From PALSA-612 sp963755155 (GTDB lineage: Bacteria; Actinomycetota; Thermoleophilia; Gaiellales; Gaiellaceae): a DNA stretch of 64,000 nucleotides. Under the pieces are notes generated by a model. That model worked only from the letters and a program-made list of their open reading frames with translations. It was not told the DNA's origin and made no database searches. Shown one piece after another: positions 56,146-64,000 of this stretch. The number at the start of each line of letters is the position of its first letter. Within the stretch, counting starts at the first letter, position 1. The stretch is from NCBI GenBank assembly GCA_963755155.1, contig CAVWIV010000015.1, forward strand, positions 62,001-126,000. The letters run 5' to 3'. The position numbers and the translations under genes are program-made.

Positions 56146-58007
56146 ATGACGGTCGCTCGGCTCACGACGTTGGTTGCGGTGCTCGCAGGGGCAGGGACGC
56201 TCGCAGTGGCGTCGACGTCCGCCGCCGAGCAGGCGTCGCCGCGCCTCAAGTACTTCAGTGGCTGCGGCGACTTCCTCTCCCACGTGAAGCCGCAGGCGGT
56301 GAAGATCGTCGGCCCGTACGGCCTCGGGTACGGAGGTGCGGTCGCCCTGGCCGAAGCACGGGCCGCCGCACCGGTCGCCGGCGTTGACTACTCGACCACG
56401 AACGTCCAGGAACAGGGCGTCGACGAGCCCGACATCGTGAAGACGGACGGCGAGAAGATCGTCGCGATCGCCAATGGGAAGCTCCGCGTCGTCGTCCTCG
56501 GCAAGGACAAGCCGGACCTCGAGGCGTCCCTCGCCGTCGAAGGGGCCGGGCAGCTGCTCCTGCACAAGAACCGTGCCGTCGTCGTGTCGCACACGTACGG
56601 CGTCGGCCGCCCACTGCCGGCCGACACGAGGCTGATCGCGCCGGTGCCGACGCAGACCGTTTTCACCGAGGTCGACCTCAGCACCGCCGAGCCGGCCGCG
56701 CGTGGTGAGGACGCTCACGCTCGACGCGTCGTATCTCGACGCCCGCCTCGTCGGCTCGAGCCTCCGCGTCGTGCTCACGTCGCCGCCCCCCATCGCCTTC
56801 GAGCCTCCAGAGCCCGGCCCGACCGGTGAGCGCAGGGCCCTCGAGCAGAACCGCAGCAAGATCCGCATCCTCGCGGGCACGCGACTGGCTGCCGACGTTC
56901 ACGTTCCGCAACCGTCGGACAGGCGTCAAGAAGACCGGACAGCTCGTCGGCTGCAGCCACGTCGCGCGCCCGTCGCGCTTCTCCGGCCTCGGCGTCCTCA
57001 GCGTCGTCACCTTCGACCTGGGCAAGGGGCTCGTCCCCGTCGACACCGACGGCGTGATGACCGACGGCCAGATGATCTACGCGTCGAAGACGAGCCTCTA
57101 CGTGGCGACGCAGCGCTGGACGGAGCAGGGTGACCTCGAGAACGGCAAGCCGCCGCGACAGACGACCGCGCTCCACCGCTTCGACATCTCCGATCCGCTA
57201 CGCGCCAGGTACCGGGCGACCGGAGAGGTGACCGGGTACGTCATCAACCAGTTCGCCATGTCCGAGCACGACGGCGTGCTGCGGGTGGCGTCGACCGAGT
57301 TCCCGCTCTGGTGGGGCGGGCCCCAGACCGACTCGGAGAGCTTCGTGACGACGCTCGAGCAACGCGGCGGGCAGCTCGTGAAGCTCGGTCGCCAGGGCGG
57401 CCTCGGCAAGGGCGAGCGCATCTTCGGCGTGCGGTTCATCGGCGACGTCGGCTACGTCGTCACGTTCCGGCAGGTCGATCCGCTCTACGTCGTCGACCTC
57501 TCGCGGCCGTCGGACCCGGTTGTTCGGGGCGAGTTGAAGATCCGCGGCTACTCGGCGTATCTCCATCCGCTCGGGCCCGACCTGCTGCTCGGCCTCGGGC
57601 AGGACGCGACGGATGAAGGACGCGTGCTCGGAACCCAGGTCTCGACGTTCGACGTCTCGGATTCGCGCCGGCCCGCCCTCCTGCGCCGCGTAACGCTCGG
57701 CAAGGCCTGGTCGGAGGCGGAGTGGGATCACCACGCCTTCCTCTACTGGCCGCGGGCGACGTTGGCGGTGCTGCCCGTGCAGGCGTCGGTGACGAAGCCG
57801 AATGGCGCGGAGGAGTTCATGTCCGCGGCCGTTGCATTGAAGGCACGCCGGTCGGCGCTCGAGATCGAGGGGACAGTCACGCATCCCGGCGCGGCCGCCA
57901 TCCGGCGCTCGCTCGTCGTCGGCGACGTGCTCTACACGCTCTCGGACGGCGGCCTGAAGGGCTCGAGCCTCGGCACCTTCGCCACGCGCAGCTGGACTGA
58001 CTTCTAG
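56146..58007 (+). CDS. Secreted β-propeller-domain protein (PF09826-like; two frameshifts)
   Basis: Signal peptide MTVARLTTLVAVLAGAGTLA is followed by FSGCGDFLSHVKPQAVKIVG and the family opening TNVQEQGVDEPDIVKTDGEK. Propeller blades follow (GVDEPDIVK, LVGSSLRVVLTS, LVGCSHVARPSRFSGLGVLS, QMIYASKTSLYVATQRW, VINQFAMSEHDGVLRVASTE, GKGERIFGVRFIGDVGYVVT, SAYLHPLGPDLLLGLGQDAT). Frames break near 56700 and 56885. About 620 residues. This family of secreted 'beta-propeller domain-containing' proteins has no known function. It is converged on by the gene at 58026. Confidence 0.85.
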
Positions 58008-58012
58008 CTCGA

Positions 58013-58030
58013 GCTAGCGTGAGCGCTAGC
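58013..58030. terminator. Hairpin shared by convergent gene ends
   Basis: GCTAGCG / TGAG / CGCTAGC lies across the stop codon of the gene at 58026-58636 and just past the β-propeller stop; an adjoining 14-base palindrome CTAGCTCGAGCTAG (58004-58017) overlaps it. It can terminate both transcripts. Confidence 0.5.
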
Positions 58031-58636
58031 CGGCGCGCTGCGAGAGCATCCGCGACTTCCCCGTCACGTGGACGGTGAAGACTGCCTTGAGCGGGCCGAC
58101 GAGCCGCTCGCGCTCCTTCGACGACCTCGGGCACGGACGGATCCAGCTCCGGGCACTGAGCTCGATGTTCGGGGATCTCGAGCATGTACGACGACGCGTT
58201 GCAGCGGAAGTGCTTGTACTGCTTTGGGACCGGTCCAGGCTTTTCCGGGTTGAACTTCCCGACCAACGCTTTTCCTTGGCCGACGCACTGCGCGCTGTCG
58301 ATCGAGAGACCCGCTGCGACCGTGGCCTGCGCCTCCACAAAACGTTTGATGTACGACCCGTACGTCTGGTTAAGACGTGCGTATTCCGGGTTTTGCGTGC
58401 TCTCGTAGGAGACTGGGCCGTGAGCAGGAGCAGGCGGAGCTCTTCGAGCGAGTCGTCGATCTCGGCGTCGAGCGCCTCGCGCTGGTCCGTAGGCAGCGCG
58501 AGATTCGTTCCCTCCTGGAGCATCACGCGGGCCTTGACACCGACCACGAATGCGGCGTGCTGTGGGCGAGGGCGACCGCAGCCGACCCCAGGAGGGCGCC
58601 GATCGAGACGAGCAATACGAATGTCAAACGCTTCAT
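58026..58636 (-). CDS. Secreted helical protein of unknown function (two frameshifts)
   Basis: Signal peptide MKRLTFVLLVSIGALLGSAA with VALAHSTPHSW is followed by VKARVMLQEGTNLALPTDQR and DAEIDDSLEELRLLLL. After a shift near 58420 come RLNQTYGSYIKRFVEAQATV and SIDSAQCVGQGKALVGKFNP, and after a second near 58175 the end reads LVGPLKAVFTVHVTGKSRML. About 203 residues. The two Cys and helical middle suggest a small secreted domain. No family recognised. Confidence 0.6.
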
Positions 58637-58718
58637 GCGGCCGCCAGCATAGTTGCAGCGCCTGCCGTCGTGTCTATCGGGTGCGTGACACAACGAGTGT
58701 GACCCTCGAGACACGACG

Positions 58719-59996
58719 TCACCCGCCCCCGCGCGTGGCGACGGCGGGGTCGGGCAGCGCACCGCCCTCGGGCGGTGCATCCTCGCCCGTACCGAGATAG
58801 TCGTCCGCGTGCCCGAGCGCGGTGAAGCGGAAGGCGAGCGCGATCGCGAACGTCAGCACGCCGATCGCCGCGTACACGAGCACGACGTCGTCGGTTGCCT
58901 CGATGACCCAGCCTCCGAGCAGCGCGCCGAGCGGGATCGCCGACCACGCGAGCACGCCCGCGATCGAGACCACGCGGCCGAGCAGGTGCGAAGGAACGAT
59001 CTGCTGGCGCAGGCTCGTCGTGTTGATGTTGAAAAAGAGACCGAGACCGGACGTCGCTGCCCAGAGCACAAGGGCGAGCCAATAGACGTTGTTGAACGCA
59101 AAGACCACGCCCAGCACGCCCGCGACCATCAGCGACCCCAGGGCTGCGACGCTGAACGACAGACGGCGGCGGAGCGGTCCGGCCGCCAGCCCGAGACAGA
59201 CGACACCCGCCGCGCCGGCGGCGAACAGCACCGCTATCTGGGTGTCCGATGCGTCCAGCTCCACCGATGCGAAGAGGACGAGCTGCGTCCACGTCGTCGC
59301 GAGGACGAAGTTGATCAGCGCCATCATGAGCGAGATGTTCCGCAGCACGGGATGGCCCAGCACGTAGCGGAGCCCCTCGCTCACGTCCTGCAGGATGTGC
59401 TTCCGCTCGGGCGGCTCGTCGGGGTTGAAGCTCCTCCGCACGAGCCCGAGCGAGACGGCCGAGGCGACGAACGACGCCGAGTCGACGATGAACACGGTCT
59501 CGAGATCGACGACCGCGACGAGGACGCCGGCGAGCAACGGCCCGGCGACCATCGCGGCCGAGTAGCTCGCCTGCAGGCGTCCGTTGGCGGTGACGAGGTC
59601 GTCCGTGGAGACGAGGTTGGGGAGCGCTGCGAACTGTCCCGAGTCGAAGGCGATCGTCAACGTGGCCGTCGCGAACGCTGTCGCGTAGATCCAGCCGACC
59701 GAGAGCGCATCGAGATACGACAGCAACGGGATCGTCGCGATGACCGCCGCCCGGCCGAGGTCGACCGCGATCATCATGCGCTTCCGGTCGACGCGATCGA
59801 CCCAGGCGCCGATGACGAGCCCGAACAGGAGGTAGGGCAGGAAGTACGCGGCGGTGGCGATCGCGAGGTTGACGGACGAGCCGGTCAGCTTGTAGACGAG
59901 CAGCGGCAGCGCGAAGAACGTGAACGAGCTGCCGAGCTGCGAGATCGTCTGGCCGGCCCAGAACTTCCAGAAGTCCGAGCGTGGCGCGTCGCTCAC
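58719..59996 (-). CDS. MFS transporter
   Basis: A GTG starts VSDAPRSDFWKFWAGQTISQ; 425 residues with about 12 hydrophobic helices. GLVIGAWVDRVDRKRMMIAV is the loop 2-3 MFS motif (GxxxDRxxR). NLVSTDDLVTANGRLQASYS and VSEGLRYVLGHPVLRNISLM place it in the MFS_3/enterobactin-exporter-like group of actinobacterial efflux pumps. Intact. The substrate cannot be told. Confidence 0.88.
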   Translation of the reverse strand: MSDAPRSDFWKFWAGQTISQLGSSFTFFALPLLVYKLTGSSVNLAIATAAYFLPYLLFGLVIGAWVDRVDRKRMMIAVDLGRAAVIATIPLLSYLDALSVGWIYATAFATATLTIAFDSGQFAALPNLVSTDDLVTANGRLQASYSAAMVAGPLLAGVLVAVVDLETVFIVDSASFVASAVSLGLVRRSFNPDEPPERKHILQDVSEGLRYVLGHPVLRNISLMMALINFVLATTWTQLVLFASVELDASDTQIAVLFAAGAAGVVCLGLAAGPLRRRLSFSVAALGSLMVAGVLGVVFAFNNVYWLALVLWAATSGLGLFFNINTTSLRQQIVPSHLLGRVVSIAGVLAWSAIPLGALLGGWVIEATDDVVLVYAAIGVLTFAIALAFRFTALGHADDYLGTGEDAPPEGGALPDPAVATRGGG

Positions 59997-60005
59997 GCGA
60001 CGGCC

Positions 60006-60737
60006 CTAATTGAGGTCGATCACGAGGCCGTCGTACGCGAGCTCGTAGCCGTCCGGCGCGGGCAGCTCGTCCGGACGGTGCGTGAGCAGCAGCCGAGCGG
60101 CGCCGGAGGCATCGAACGCCGCCACAGCCTCCTCCACCGAGAGATGGCCGCGTGGGCTCCCGTCGAGCTCGCCGCGCTCGAGCGTCGCCTCGCAGACGAA
60201 GAGGTCTGCGTCGTGCGCGACCTCCGTTAGACGGTCGTCGGGGCCGGAGTCGCCCGAGTACGCGAGCGTGTGCGAGCCGTTCGTCACCCGCAGGCCGTAC
60301 GTGCGCAGCGTGTAGTGCGGCAGGCGGATGGCCACGACCTCGAGCCCCGCCGCGGTCTGGAACGGGACCGCTTCCTCGTAGTCGCGAACGTCGAACGTCG
60401 TCTCGAACATGTCCTCCCAGCCGAGGCGCGAGCCGAAGTCACGGATGCGCCCGCGGCCCTGCGGCGGCAGCCAGAGCTCCGGCTTCTCCTTGCCCTTGCC
60501 GGGGCCGACCATGTTCCCCCAGACCCACGGCACGAGGTCGCCCCAGTGGTCGAGGTGCCAGTGGGTGATGACGATCGAGTGGACGAGCGGCCAGCCGCCG
60601 TTCATGCTCCTGAGGCGAGCGAGCACCCCCGCGCCGCAGTCGAGCAGGAGCCGGCCGGGGCCCTCCACGAGGTACCCGGACTGCGCGCTGCCGGGGTTCG
60701 GCCACGCGGGGCTCGACCCCACGACGGTCAGTCTCAC
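60006..60737 (-). CDS. MBL-fold metallohydrolase (RNase Z-like)
   Basis: A GTG starts VRLTVVGSSPAWPNPGSAQS; 243 residues. The zinc motif is SIVITHWHLDHWGDL (HxHxDH), with later ligands in TLAYSGDSGPDDRLTEVAHD and DLFVCEATLERGELDG, GHLSVEEAVAAF and LLLTHRPDEL. The fold matches the RNase Z/arylsulfatase-like MBL group, but a tRNase flexible arm is not seen. The gene ends ten bases from the MFS gene start and is divergent from the B12 small subunit. Confidence 0.88.
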   Translation of the reverse strand: MRLTVVGSSPAWPNPGSAQSGYLVEGPGRLLLDCGAGVLARLRSMNGGWPLVHSIVITHWHLDHWGDLVPWVWGNMVGPGKGKEKPELWLPPQGRGRIRDFGSRLGWEDMFETTFDVRDYEEAVPFQTAAGLEVVAIRLPHYTLRTYGLRVTNGSHTLAYSGDSGPDDRLTEVAHDADLFVCEATLERGELDGSPRGHLSVEEAVAAFDASGAARLLLTHRPDELPAPDGYELAYDGLVIDLN

Positions 60738-60791
60738 TCTCGCCGCCCCGAGAGGGTCACGCCGACATCACCTCCATATACTGCCGCGCGG

Positions 60792-61190
60792 ATGGCAAAG
60801 AAGATACGGGTAGTGATCGCGAAGCCCGGTCTCGACGGGCACGACCGTGGCGCGAAGGTCATCGCCCGCGCCCTTCGCGACGCGGGCATGGAGGTCATCT
60901 ACACCGGTCTGCACCAGACCCCCGAGCAGATCGTGGAGACGGCCATCCAGGAGGACGCCGACGCGATCGGCATCTCCGTTCTCTCCGGCGCGCACATGAC
61001 GCTCGTGCCGCGCATCATCGAGCTGCTGCGCGAGAACGAGGCGGACGACGTGCTCGTCGTCCTCGGCGGCACGATCCCGACGGACGATGCGCGCGCCCTG
61101 AAGGAAGGTGGTGTGGCCGAGGTGTTCACCCCTGGCGCGACTACGAGCGCGATCGTCGATTTCCTGCGCGAGCGGGTGCCGACCGGGTGA
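60792..61190 (+). CDS. B12-binding small subunit of the acyl-CoA mutase
   Basis: 132 residues from MAKKIRVVIAKPGLDGHDRG. The DxHxxG motif (Asp-Gly-His-Asp-Arg-Gly) gives the lower cobalt ligand, and ISVLSGAHMTLVPRIIELLR and VVLGGTIPTDDARALKEGGV complete the cobalamin fold. It pairs with the large subunit 4.7 kb upstream; a split mutase of about 534 + 132 residues is the IcmA/IcmB arrangement. Its stop overlaps the hydratase GTG (GTGA). Confidence 0.93.
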   Translation: MAKKIRVVIAKPGLDGHDRGAKVIARALRDAGMEVIYTGLHQTPEQIVETAIQEDADAIGISVLSGAHMTLVPRIIELLRENEADDVLVVLGGTIPTDDARALKEGGVAEVFTPGATTSAIVDFLRERVPTG

Positions 61191-61945
61191 TCGCCGTCGA
61201 GCGCGACGGCGGCGTCGCAACCGTCACGATCGATCGCCAGGAGGCGCTGAACGCACTCGACCCGCCGACGCTGACGGAGCTCCGCGACCGGCTGGCCGAG
61301 CTCGCGGAGGACGGCGAGGTGCGCGTCGTGGTGCTCACCGGGGCCGGCGATCGCGCCTTCGTGGCCGGCGCCGACATCAAGGCGATGTCGGCGATGGACG
61401 TCGGGCAGGCTCAGGCGTGGGGCGCGCTCGGCCACGAGACGGCATCCCTTCTGGAGACGATGCCGAAGCCGACGATCGCCGCCGTGAACGGGTTCGCGCT
61501 CGGCGGCGGCTGCGAGCTCGCGCTCGCGTGCGACGTGCGCTACGCGTCGAGCGCCGCGAAGCTCGGCCAGCCCGAGGTCTCGATCGGGATCATCCCCGGC
61601 TGGGGAGGCACGCAGCGGCTGCCGAGAGTCGTCGGCATCGGCCGCGCGAAGGAGCTGATCATGACCGGCAGGCTCGTGGACGCCGAGGAGGCTCACCGCA
61701 TCGGCCTCGTGAACGAGGTCTTCCCGCCGGAGGAGCTGCTCGAGAAGACCCTAGAGCTCGCGCGCGACCTCGCGGCGAAGAGCCCGCTCGTGCTCGCGGC
61801 GGCGAAGCAGGCGATGAACCGAACGCTCTACGGCGATCTCGGCGCCGAGGCGGAGGCCTTTGCCGGCCTCTTCGGCTCGGACGATCAGCGCGAGGGGATG
61901 GCGGCGTTCGTCGAGAAACGCCCGGCCCAGTTCACCGGGCAATAA
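61187..61945 (+). CDS. Enoyl-CoA hydratase
   Basis: A GTG starts VIAVERDGGVATVTIDRQEA; 252 residues. The oxyanion-hole segments are AFVAGADIKAMSAM and NGFALGGGCELALACDVRYA, with catalytic Glu residues in GGCELAL and KLGQPEVSIGIIPGWGGTQR. It hydrates enoyl-CoA (crotonyl-CoA) to 3-hydroxyacyl-CoA, feeding the dehydrogenase at 50470. Intact, coupled to the mutase small subunit. Confidence 0.93.
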   Translation: MIAVERDGGVATVTIDRQEALNALDPPTLTELRDRLAELAEDGEVRVVVLTGAGDRAFVAGADIKAMSAMDVGQAQAWGALGHETASLLETMPKPTIAAVNGFALGGGCELALACDVRYASSAAKLGQPEVSIGIIPGWGGTQRLPRVVGIGRAKELIMTGRLVDAEEAHRIGLVNEVFPPEELLEKTLELARDLAAKSPLVLAAAKQAMNRTLYGDLGAEAEAFAGLFGSDDQREGMAAFVEKRPAQFTGQ

Positions 61946-61965
61946 CGAGAGGCTCTACCTCTCGT
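61945..61965 (+). terminator. Terminator after the enoyl-CoA hydratase gene
   Basis: ACGAGAGG / CTCTA / CCTCTCGT starts at the last base of the hydratase stop codon; 8-bp stem, no long T-run. A second hairpin (GCCGGGC / TCT / GCCCGGC) lies at 61997-62013. Confidence 0.55.
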
Positions 61966-62058
61966 GTCGGAAAGCGAGCCCTTGAATGCGGGCGAAGCCG
62001 GGCTCTGCCCGGCGAGAGCCCAGCTGCCGTTCGCCGGAGAGAGGCGTAAAGGAGGGGG

Positions 62059-62089
62059 CTCACGGGGGAACCATGGGTTCCCCCGTGAG
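62059..62089 (-). terminator. Long hairpin after the M23 peptidase gene
   Basis: CTCACGGGGGAACC at 62059-62072 is fully complementary to 62076-62089 around a three-base loop. It is 14 bases past the peptidase stop on the minus strand and can also stop plus-strand readthrough. Confidence 0.65.
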
Positions 62090-62103
62090 GAGTTCACGGG
62101 CAG

Positions 62104-62997
62104 CTAGGGCTTCGCGAGAACGACGCGGCCGGCCTTATAGGCGAGCGGTCGCACAGCTGCGGCGGCGAGCGTCCCGTGCGTCGGCTCGGTGAGCACGAGC
62201 ACGGTCTTGCCGAGAAGGTTCGGCGCGGAGTTAGCGCCCACGACCTTGCCGTGGCCGAGGTCGATGTTCACGGCCTCGGCGACGCCGAGCAGCAGCGGCC
62301 GCCGCATCCTGTCGAGGACCGTCCCCGCCGGGAAGGCCTGGAGGTTCGTGACCTTGAGCGTAAGCTGGCCGGTCGCCGCCCTCGTTACGAGCCCGCTGAC
62401 CGTCAGTGTCACCGTCGTCTTCAGAGACGTGGCGAAGATGAGGCGCTCGGCCTTGTTCAGGTACGGGTACGGATTGACGGCTCCACCGTCGTTCGGATGC
62501 ACCTCGAAGTGGAGGTGCGGGTCGGTGTGGTCGGCGTCTCCCGAGTTGCCGACGTAGCCGATCGCCTGGCCTGCTGACACGGTCGCGCCGTCCCGGAGGC
62601 CGGGCGCGTACGCCATGCCGGGGACGCAATTGCCGCGGTTGTCGTTCCCCTTCGTGACGTCGTTGTTCAGGTGGATGTAGAGGTACGTCGTGCCGCTCTT
62701 GCCGTACAGGTAGAGCATGCAGCCGGCGGACGACGAGCTCGTCCAGTACTTGATCTTGCCGGCCTCGGCAGCCACGGCGACCGTGCGCCGCGGCGCCATG
62801 ATGTCCGTCCCCTCGTGGCTACCCTGCCAACGGGCGGCGCCCCAGTCGTTCGTGTAGGCGACCGAGCCCGCGATGGGGAAGACGAGGCGCGGGACGCTTG
62901 CCGACGGCGCAGCCGAAACCGCACCGGCAAGGCCGACGGCAGCCGTTGCCACGGCAACGACGATGAATCCTCGGGCTGTCGCTCGACGGGAGATCAC
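62104..62997 (-). CDS. Secreted M23 (LytM-type) zinc endopeptidase
   Basis: The GTG at 62997 gives VISRRATARGFIVVAVATAA, a good signal peptide; a TTG at 63036 is an alternative. The peptidase site is complete: GSHEGTDIMAPRRTVAVAAE (His61, Asp65), TYLYIHLNND (His109) and DPHLHFEVHPNDGG (His161, His163). The C-terminal 110 residues are a β-rich unknown domain (TTVTLTVSGLVTRAATGQLT, NIDLGHGKVVGANSAPNL). It cleaves peptidoglycan cross-bridges. This intact copy contrasts with the degenerate M23-like tip of Rhs3. Confidence 0.9.
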   Translation of the reverse strand: MISRRATARGFIVVAVATAAVGLAGAVSAAPSASVPRLVFPIAGSVAYTNDWGAARWQGSHEGTDIMAPRRTVAVAAEAGKIKYWTSSSSAGCMLYLYGKSGTTYLYIHLNNDVTKGNDNRGNCVPGMAYAPGLRDGATVSAGQAIGYVGNSGDADHTDPHLHFEVHPNDGGAVNPYPYLNKAERLIFATSLKTTVTLTVSGLVTRAATGQLTLKVTNLQAFPAGTVLDRMRRPLLLGVAEAVNIDLGHGKVVGANSAPNLLGKTVLVLTEPTHGTLAAAAVRPLAYKAGRVVLAKP

Positions 62998-63098
62998 GTC
63001 AAAGGAGTTCGCGCTCGAAGGGCCAGACCCTAGCAAGGTCCGGCGACGGCCGTTCCGGTCGAGCCGGCCGCGTGCTCGTCGTTAGAGTCTGGCGCGCC

Positions 63099-63875
63099 AT
63101 GAAGATCGCCGTCTGCGTGAAGCAAGTTCCCGAGGGCGGGACGAAGCGCATCGACCCTCAGACGCTGCGCCTCGACCGCTCGGGCGAGGCCGGCCTCAAC
63201 CCCTTCGACGCGCACGCGATCGAGGAGGCCCTGCGCCTTCGCGACGCGTCAGGCGACGGCGAGATCGTGCTCGTATCGATGGGCCCGGAGCGGACGACGG
63301 AGGCGCTGCGCAAGGGGCTCGCGATGGGCGCCGACCGGGCCGTGCTCGTCGCAGACGAGTCCGCGGCGGGATCCGACCTCGTCGCCACGAGCGCCGTCCT
63401 CGCGAAGGCCCTCGAGCGCGAAGGCGCCGACCTCGTGCTGTTCGGGCAGCAGTCGTCGGACTCCGACGGCGCCGTGCTCAGTGCCGCCGTCGCCGAGCGG
63501 CTGCGGCTGCCGCTCGTATCTCAGGTCTCGGGGCTCGAGCTGAACGACGGCGCGGTTGACGCGAAGCGGCAGACGGAGTTCGGCTACGACCACATCGCGG
63601 CGCCGTTGCCGGCGGTGGTCGCGGTCTCGGACGCGATCAACGAGCCTCGTTACCCGTCGCTGAAGGGGATCATGGGCGCGAAGTCGAAGCCGCAGGAGAG
63701 CCTGACCGTCTCCGAGCTCGGATTCGGCGAGGGCGACGTCGGCGAGGGCGGCTCCCGCACGGAGGTGCGCGCGCTCGGCGATCCGCCGCCGCGCGGGGAC
63801 ACGCTCAAGCTCGAAGACGACGGCTCCGCCGCCCAGAAGGTCGTCGACCTGCTCGCGGAGCGGAAGCTCCTGTGA
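63099..63875 (+). CDS. etfB: Electron transfer flavoprotein β subunit
   Basis: 258 residues from MKIAVCVKQVPEGGTKRIDP. Landmarks are GLNPFDAHAIEEALRLRDAS, VLVSMGPERTTEALRKGLAM, ADLVLFGQQSSDSDGAVLSA and SDAINEPRYPSLKGIMGAKS, the recognition-loop region. It carries electrons from acyl-CoA dehydrogenases. Stop and etfA start overlap (GTGA). Confidence 0.95.
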   Translation: MKIAVCVKQVPEGGTKRIDPQTLRLDRSGEAGLNPFDAHAIEEALRLRDASGDGEIVLVSMGPERTTEALRKGLAMGADRAVLVADESAAGSDLVATSAVLAKALEREGADLVLFGQQSSDSDGAVLSAAVAERLRLPLVSQVSGLELNDGAVDAKRQTEFGYDHIAAPLPAVVAVSDAINEPRYPSLKGIMGAKSKPQESLTVSELGFGEGDVGEGGSRTEVRALGDPPPRGDTLKLEDDGSAAQKVVDLLAERKLL

Positions 63876-64000
63876 AGATCCTCGTCTTCCTCGAGCACCA
63901 TGAGGGCGCGATCCAGAAGGGCTCGCTCGGCGTGCTGGCCAAGGCGGCATCGCTCGGCGACGCGGCCGGCATCCTCATCGGAGCAGGCGCGCGTGACGCG
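63872..64000 (+). CDS. etfA: Electron transfer flavoprotein α subunit (partial, N-terminus)
   Basis: A GTG inside the etfB stop starts VKILVFLEHHEGAIQKGSLG, with the typical ETFα opening (Leu-Val-Phe-xE-H). It continues VLAKAASLGDAAGILIGAGA to the window edge. The FAD domain is outside the window; the order etfB-etfA is the usual one. Confidence 0.9.
   Translation, partial: MKILVFLEHHEGAIQKGSLGVLAKAASLGDAAGILIGAGARDA

Noticed and set aside
62104..62997. Intact M23 peptidase as source of the Rhs3 tip
   Set aside because: Both have the fold, but the motifs and flanking domains differ (HEGTD/HLHFEVHP against TNAID/HLHLALERG), so a direct local origin is not supported.

Overview
The window is high-GC bacterial DNA with gene content typical of Actinomycetota; a Thermoleophilia/Gaiellales-type soil lineage is my best guess. 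That guess rests on families seen (DUF6328-like protein, secreted β-propellers, acyl-CoA catabolism genes, an ECF sigma factor with a 'GFLPATGW'-type membrane partner) and not on any marker gene. Many genes use GTG or TTG starts and ATGA/GTGA overlaps.

Region 1 (1-1356): the end of a MoaD-like/sialidase-like pair, then an initiator tRNA-fMet with a terminator. Region 2 (1602-20038) is accessory DNA. It holds one complete Rhs/YD-repeat polymorphic toxin gene followed by small membrane proteins, a 5'-truncated orphan Rhs tip coupled to a lipoprotein gene, and a third Rhs gene on the minus strand that lacks its N-terminus and ends in an M23-peptidase-like tip followed by a β-propeller gene. It also holds a divergent pair (PD-(D/E)XK nuclease-like and HEPN-like) and a TIR-like effector gene. 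A decayed copy of the tRNA 3' half (7877-7995) and a 28-bp direct repeat (7657/11403) suggest past integration or rearrangement.

Region 3 (20073-22877) is core: typA, greA and a DUF6328 membrane protein. Region 4 (23829-30034) is a five-gene plus-strand operon: two alkaline-phosphatase-superfamily enzymes, E1α and E1β of a 2-oxoacid dehydrogenase, and a protein that joins lipoyl and E3-binding domains to a left-handed β-helix acyltransferase in place of the normal E2 catalytic domain. This is the most unusual system I see. A 1-Cys peroxiredoxin follows.

Region 5 (30822-43215, minus) reads as one very compact operon: carbamate kinase, an Ig-like secreted protein, a PIG-type Ig protein, an ECF sigma factor, a transmembrane partner, further secreted paralogues, MoxR, DUF58, and BatD/BatA/BatC-like proteins. 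The partner's outer domain belongs to the same family as four secreted paralogues in the operon.

Region 6 (43260-50438): a CAP-domain protein, a thiolase, then a minus-strand operon of a methyltransferase, an acetyltransferase and three tandem PaaK/CapK-like adenylate-forming enzymes. Region 7 (50470-64000) is acyl-CoA metabolism: 3-hydroxyacyl-CoA dehydrogenase, acyl-CoA dehydrogenase, cobalamin adenosyltransferase, a flippase, a DivIVA-like coiled coil, a split B12 mutase whose specificity residues (Phe63/Gln181) match isobutyryl-CoA mutase better than methylmalonyl-CoA mutase, enoyl-CoA hydratase, and ETF β/α. A secreted β-propeller, an MFS transporter, an MBL hydrolase and an M23 peptidase are interspersed.

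Quality warning: from about 16 to 48 kb, and in a few genes after 56 kb, many conserved genes (typA, E1α/β, the sigma factor, carbamate kinase) carry single-base frameshifts while the protein signal continues in the next frame. I read most of these as sequence/assembly indels and annotate such genes across their whole span.
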